DNA of 55,866 nt from an uncultured Oscillospiraceae bacterium (GTDB lineage: Bacteria; Bacillota; Clostridia; Oscillospirales; Acutalibacteraceae): positions 1 through 55,866 of the forward strand of contig CABUNG010000015.1 of NCBI GenBank assembly GCA_902492895.1, written 5' to 3'. Both the position numbers and the translations under genes were made by a program. How positions within the stretch are numbered: the stretch's first letter is position 1; every line of letters starts with the position of its first letter. The notes below the pieces were generated by a model, which did no database searches, was not told the origin of the DNA, and was given only the letters and a program-made list of their open reading frames with translations. Positions 52,755 through 55,866 of the stretch are shown here, piece after piece.

Positions 52755-54965
52755 ATGAATCCTGATTTTTATCGGAACAGAGAGTATCTTTCTAACGAAT
52801 TTGAAGAGGCTGTTTGGCTGCCGGACAGCGGACTGGAGCCAGAGGCGCTGCTGGCCCTGCTTACGGAGTTTCAGCAGCAGCATCCCGATTTGCCTCCGGC
52901 GGTTCTGCGTGCCAGATGCTTTGCGCTCATGCTCCAAAATATACAAATCGGCATCAACCCGCACGGCCTCTTTTCCTGGAAGCTGAATCACGGCGTCACG
53001 TACAAACCCTTTGCCGGCGGCGGTGTGTTCGACAAGTTCTGGGGGAGCCGTTATCACCGGGTATCTCCCCAGTATATGCCGGAGGTTTGGGAGAGACGTC
53101 TGCAGGCTTCGGGCTGGGGCGTTTCGCAGCCGGACAGCGATTTTTGGCATACGGCGCCGGACTGGAACGAGATTCTGCGGCTGGGCTTTCCGGGTCTTCT
53201 GGACAGGGCAGAGCAGGCCAAGCGCCGCAAACAGGAGGAAGGGCTTCTCACCGCCCAGAGCGAGGCGTTTTACGATGCGGTGATCCTATCCTATCGGGCC
53301 ATTCTCGACTGTGTTTCCAGAATGGCCGGGTATGCGGAAAAGGCGGAATGCCATGCGATGGCCGCCAGCCTGGAGAATCTGACAAAGGCACCGCCTGCCA
53401 CCCTGTATGAGGTGATGCAGCTTTCACTGCTGTATTTGGAATTTGAGGAGATGGGGATTGAGCGGTGCCGGACCATGGGGCTGATCGACAGACTGTATCG
53501 GCCCTATTACCAGTCGGATGTGGAGGAAGGGCGGCTCACGCCCGAGGACGCCAGAGAGCTGTTTCGGTATTATTTTGAACGCCTCAGTGCCGCCAAACGC
53601 TATGCCGATCAGCCCATCGGTATCGGCGGGGTGTATCCCGACGGCACCGACACCACCACGGAGTTTTCTTATCTGCTGCTGGAGACGTATGAGGAACTCG
53701 GAATCCACAATCCCAAAATTCATGTGCGCTGCCACAAAGGGATGCCCCGCAGGCTGCTCAACCAGCTGCTTTCCATGATACGGAACGGAAACAGCAGCGT
53801 GGTGCTGATCAACGACGAAACGGTATACCGAGGCTATGAAAAGATCGGCATTCCGCGGAGTCTATCGGTCCATTACGTGCCCATCGGCTGTTACGAACCG
53901 GTGATTATGGGGGTAGAGGACGCCCGGATCGGCGCGGCATGGCTGAATATCGCCAAGGCAGTGGACCTGGCGATGCACGGCGGCGTGGATCCCCTTAAAA
54001 ACGGCGTTTTCGGCATCCAGACCGATCCCGACCCCGCCGATTTCGAGGCATTCTACGCCCTGTTTTTACAGCATCTTCGGTATATCCTGGAGTTTACCAT
54101 GGAGAACATCTTGCTGCAGCTGCCGTATCAGAACGTCATCAATCCCTCGCCCATCTATTCGGGGACGATCGCCTCCTGTGTGGAAAGCGGGCGGGATGTG
54201 TTTGACAATGGGATGCTCATCCGAAACGATTCCATCAAATGCTTCGCGATCGGCACCACGGTGGATTCCCTGCTGGTCGTCAAAAAATTCGTCTATGAGG
54301 ACAAGGCGGTGACGTTCAAGGAGCTCGCCTCTATCCTGAAGAACAACTGGAGCGGGGCCGAGAAGCTTCGCCTGCAAATCCTCGCGGACAAAAACAAATG
54401 GGGAAACGGTTTGGAAGAACCGGATCGTCTGGCGCGGGATATCTACCGCTTTATTGCGGGAATTGTGGTCAACCGGCCAAACGGGAGAGGCGGGGTTTTC
54501 CGGCTGGCCACCGATTCGGTGAACCATGACGCCATATATGGAAAAAACACCGGGGCGACTCCCGACGGGCGCCTGGCCGGCGAGCCCCTGACCAAAAATA
54601 TGCGTCCGACCAATGGGCTGGAGCGGGGCGGAATCACGGGTCTTGTTAAATCGGTGACGGCGATTGATCATACCGATATGGTCGATGCGGCGCCTCTGGA
54701 TTTTATCCTCCACCCTTCGGCAGTGGCCGGCCCTAAGGGCTTGGAGGCCATGGCGGCCATCGTCAAGGTGTATTTCGACCGCGGCGGCTTTGCGATACAA
54801 GGCAACGTGGTCAACAGCGAGACCCTGCGGGACGCCCAGAAAAACCCGGATCGCTATCGGAATCTGCAGGTCCGCGTCTGCGGCTGGAATGAGTATTTTG
54901 TGAATATGAGCCGGCTTGTCCAGGACGATTTCATTAAAAGGGCGGAAGGAACCGAGGCGGTATGA
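52755..54965 (+). CDS. glycyl radical enzyme of the PFL superfamily (GRE 4)
   Basis: A 736-aa GRE. The thiyl cysteine is Cys379 in IGCYEPVIMG, Glu381 the candidate base, and Gly710 in RVCGWNEYF the radical site. It shares the CYE and CGW motifs with GRE 2 and the TPDGRLAGEPLTKNM block near residue 600, so the two form one subgroup, though their DNA is well diverged. ATG 52755 sits behind GGAGGAGGAACGG; a frame start at 52668 adds an unrelated hydrophobic leader. It overlaps its activase by 4 bp. Separate control by the divergent AraC gene suggests a different inducer from GREs 2 and 3. Confidence 0.9.
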   Translation: MNPDFYRNREYLSNEFEEAVWLPDSGLEPEALLALLTEFQQQHPDLPPAVLRARCFALMLQNIQIGINPHGLFSWKLNHGVTYKPFAGGGVFDKFWGSRYHRVSPQYMPEVWERRLQASGWGVSQPDSDFWHTAPDWNEILRLGFPGLLDRAEQAKRRKQEEGLLTAQSEAFYDAVILSYRAILDCVSRMAGYAEKAECHAMAASLENLTKAPPATLYEVMQLSLLYLEFEEMGIERCRTMGLIDRLYRPYYQSDVEEGRLTPEDARELFRYYFERLSAAKRYADQPIGIGGVYPDGTDTTTEFSYLLLETYEELGIHNPKIHVRCHKGMPRRLLNQLLSMIRNGNSSVVLINDETVYRGYEKIGIPRSLSVHYVPIGCYEPVIMGVEDARIGAAWLNIAKAVDLAMHGGVDPLKNGVFGIQTDPDPADFEAFYALFLQHLRYILEFTMENILLQLPYQNVINPSPIYSGTIASCVESGRDVFDNGMLIRNDSIKCFAIGTTVDSLLVVKKFVYEDKAVTFKELASILKNNWSGAEKLRLQILADKNKWGNGLEEPDRLARDIYRFIAGIVVNRPNGRGGVFRLATDSVNHDAIYGKNTGATPDGRLAGEPLTKNMRPTNGLERGGITGLVKSVTAIDHTDMVDAAPLDFILHPSAVAGPKGLEAMAAIVKVYFDRGGFAIQGNVVNSETLRDAQKNPDRYRNLQVRVCGWNEYFVNMSRLVQDDFIKRAEGTEAV

Positions 54966-55866
54966 GTACTCTAGGATCCATTTTGGCGGTAAAGAAATTT
55001 GAAATCCACGACGGGGACGGCCTGCGCTCCACCCTGTTTCTGAAGGGCTGTCCCCTGCGGTGCCAGTGGTGTCACAATCCTGAAGGGATATCGCCGCAGC
55101 CCCAGCTTGCCTATTACGCCCAAAAGTGTATTGGCTGCGGCAGCTGCATCGAGGCTTGCCCCGCCGTCTGCCATCTCATGGAGGGGGCCGTCCATCGCTT
55201 GGACCGGCGGCGCTGCACGGCCTGCGGGGCGTGTGCAGAGGTCTGTCCCAAAGGGGCGCTGACCCTGTTCGGCAGGCGGGTTACTGCCAAGGATATCCTA
55301 CCGGAACTGCTGGCCGACCGGGCGTTTTACGACGCCACCGGCGGCGGGGTGACGCTGTCGGGAGGAGAGCCGCTCATGCAGGCGGTTTTCTGCCGGGAGC
55401 TTCTGGAAAGGCTGAAAAAAGAGGATATCCGCACGGCGGTGGACACGTGCGGATATGCGTCGAGGCAGGCAGTAGAGGCGGTGATGCCGTACACCGATCT
55501 GTTTTTGTACGATTTAAAGGCCGTGGACGAAGAAGTGCATAAGCGGTGCACCGGGGTATCGAACCGTCCGATCCTGGAGAATCTGCGCTATATAAACAGC
55601 TGCGGGAAGGCCGTGGAGATCCGCATCCCCTATGTGCCGGGGATGAACGACGGGGAAATCGAGAGGATGGGCGGGTTCCTCAAGGATCTGAGCGTTGTGA
55701 GATGCGTCAAGGTGCTGCCCTATCACGGCTTTGCCGCCTCCAAATATGAGGCGCTGGGGATGGAGAACCCCCTGCCCCGCACCGAGTCTCCGGGCGACGA
55801 AGTGTTGGCACAAGCGGTGGTGCGGCTGCGCTCCTTCGGCCTAAACGCCGTCAGCGGCCGGGACTA
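54962..55866 (+). CDS. glycyl-radical-enzyme activating protein, cognate of GRE 4, cut one base before its stop
   Basis: The frame runs from ATG 54962 (ATGA overlap with GRE 4) to the last base; only the final base of a probable TAA is missing. Cys30/Cys34/Cys37 (GCPLRCQWC) bind the catalytic cluster, and CIGCGSCIEACP and CTACGACAEVCP hold auxiliary clusters. The N-terminal ~125 residues are clearly diverged from activase 2. From about 55341 the DNA becomes almost the same, and from 55466 it is identical. This makes a mosaic gene with its own N-terminal half and a shared C-terminal half. Confidence 0.92.
   Translation, partial: MSTLGSILAVKKFEIHDGDGLRSTLFLKGCPLRCQWCHNPEGISPQPQLAYYAQKCIGCGSCIEACPAVCHLMEGAVHRLDRRRCTACGACAEVCPKGALTLFGRRVTAKDILPELLADRAFYDATGGGVTLSGGEPLMQAVFCRELLERLKKEDIRTAVDTCGYASRQAVEAVMPYTDLFLYDLKAVDEEVHKRCTGVSNRPILENLRYINSCGKAVEIRIPYVPGMNDGEIERMGGFLKDLSVVRCVKVLPYHGFAASKYEALGMENPLPRTESPGDEVLAQAVVRLRSFGLNAVSGRD
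55466..55866 (+). repeat. 401-bp repeat copy 2 (3' end of activase 4)
   Basis: Identical by eye to 47388-47788. The block reaches the last base of the window, so its true right end is not visible. Confidence 0.95.

Noticed and set aside
1767..55866. Glycyl-radical microcompartment
   Set aside because: No BMC shell protein or encapsulation-tail-like extension was found near any of the four GREs.
1..55866. CRISPR arrays, tRNA or rRNA genes, transposases
   Set aside because: No regularly spaced repeats, cloverleaf-like sequences or transposase motifs were recognised by eye.

Overview
The window looks like a chromosomal segment of an anaerobic, plant-glycan-using Clostridia (Firmicutes, probably near Oscillospiraceae or Lachnospiraceae). 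The reasons are strong AGGAGG-type ribosome sites, lipoproteins with LTGC or VSGC lipoboxes, a clostridial GGGtGRT/Fe-S scaffold pair, an NVQTGA-type C-terminal anchor, and oxygen-sensitive glycyl radical enzymes (GREs). The taxonomic call is inference; there is no rRNA or tRNA gene in the window.

Layout. (1) 1-4552, plus strand: the end of a beta-phosphoglucomutase, a GH30 glycosidase, and a short GRE with its radical-SAM activase. (2) 5192-6902, minus strand: a NifU-like scaffold and a GGGtGRT protein. (3) 7107-8847, plus strand: a Na+/phosphate cotransporter behind a candidate Pho box. (4) 8952-15031, minus strand: a complete DNA phosphorothioation operon, dndB-dndC-dndD-dndE-dndA, with a near-consensus promoter and no visible dndFGH restriction genes. 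(5) 15032-15996: a gene-poor stretch with a long hairpin and a probable gene remnant. (6) 15997-16872: an AraC regulator, divergent from (7) 17170-51702, about 34.5 kb of unbroken plus-strand genes. These encode two beta-helix proteins, a 1362-aa repeat-rich surface protein, a CE2-like esterase, two solute-binding proteins, two ABC permease pairs, an NHL/TPR/Yip1 membrane protein, a DUF5696 lipoprotein, three oxidoreductases (Gfo/Idh/MocA and two MDR), a GH43-like glycosidase, a GRE/activase pair, an SDR, and another GRE/activase pair. (8) 51790-55866: a second AraC gene, divergent from a fourth GRE/activase pair that runs off the end of the window.

How the parts fit. The surface and secreted proteins probably bind, deacetylate and cut a complex glycan. 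The solute-binding proteins and permeases import the products; no ABC ATPase is present, so a shared MsmX/UgpC-type ATPase elsewhere is likely. GH43, Gfo/Idh/MocA, MDR and SDR enzymes would trim and oxidise or reduce the sugars. The GREs would then do a radical C-O, C-C or related cleavage on a product. The most unusual feature is four different GREs, each with a dedicated activase, in 54 kb of carbohydrate-use genes, with no microcompartment shell genes. Their substrates cannot be read from sequence alone; the active-site motifs (CWE, CYE, CTE, CYE) suggest at least three kinds.

The last 401 bases of the window are identical by eye to the 3' end of the second activase 8078 bp upstream. This implies recent gene conversion or duplication, or an assembly effect at a repeat.
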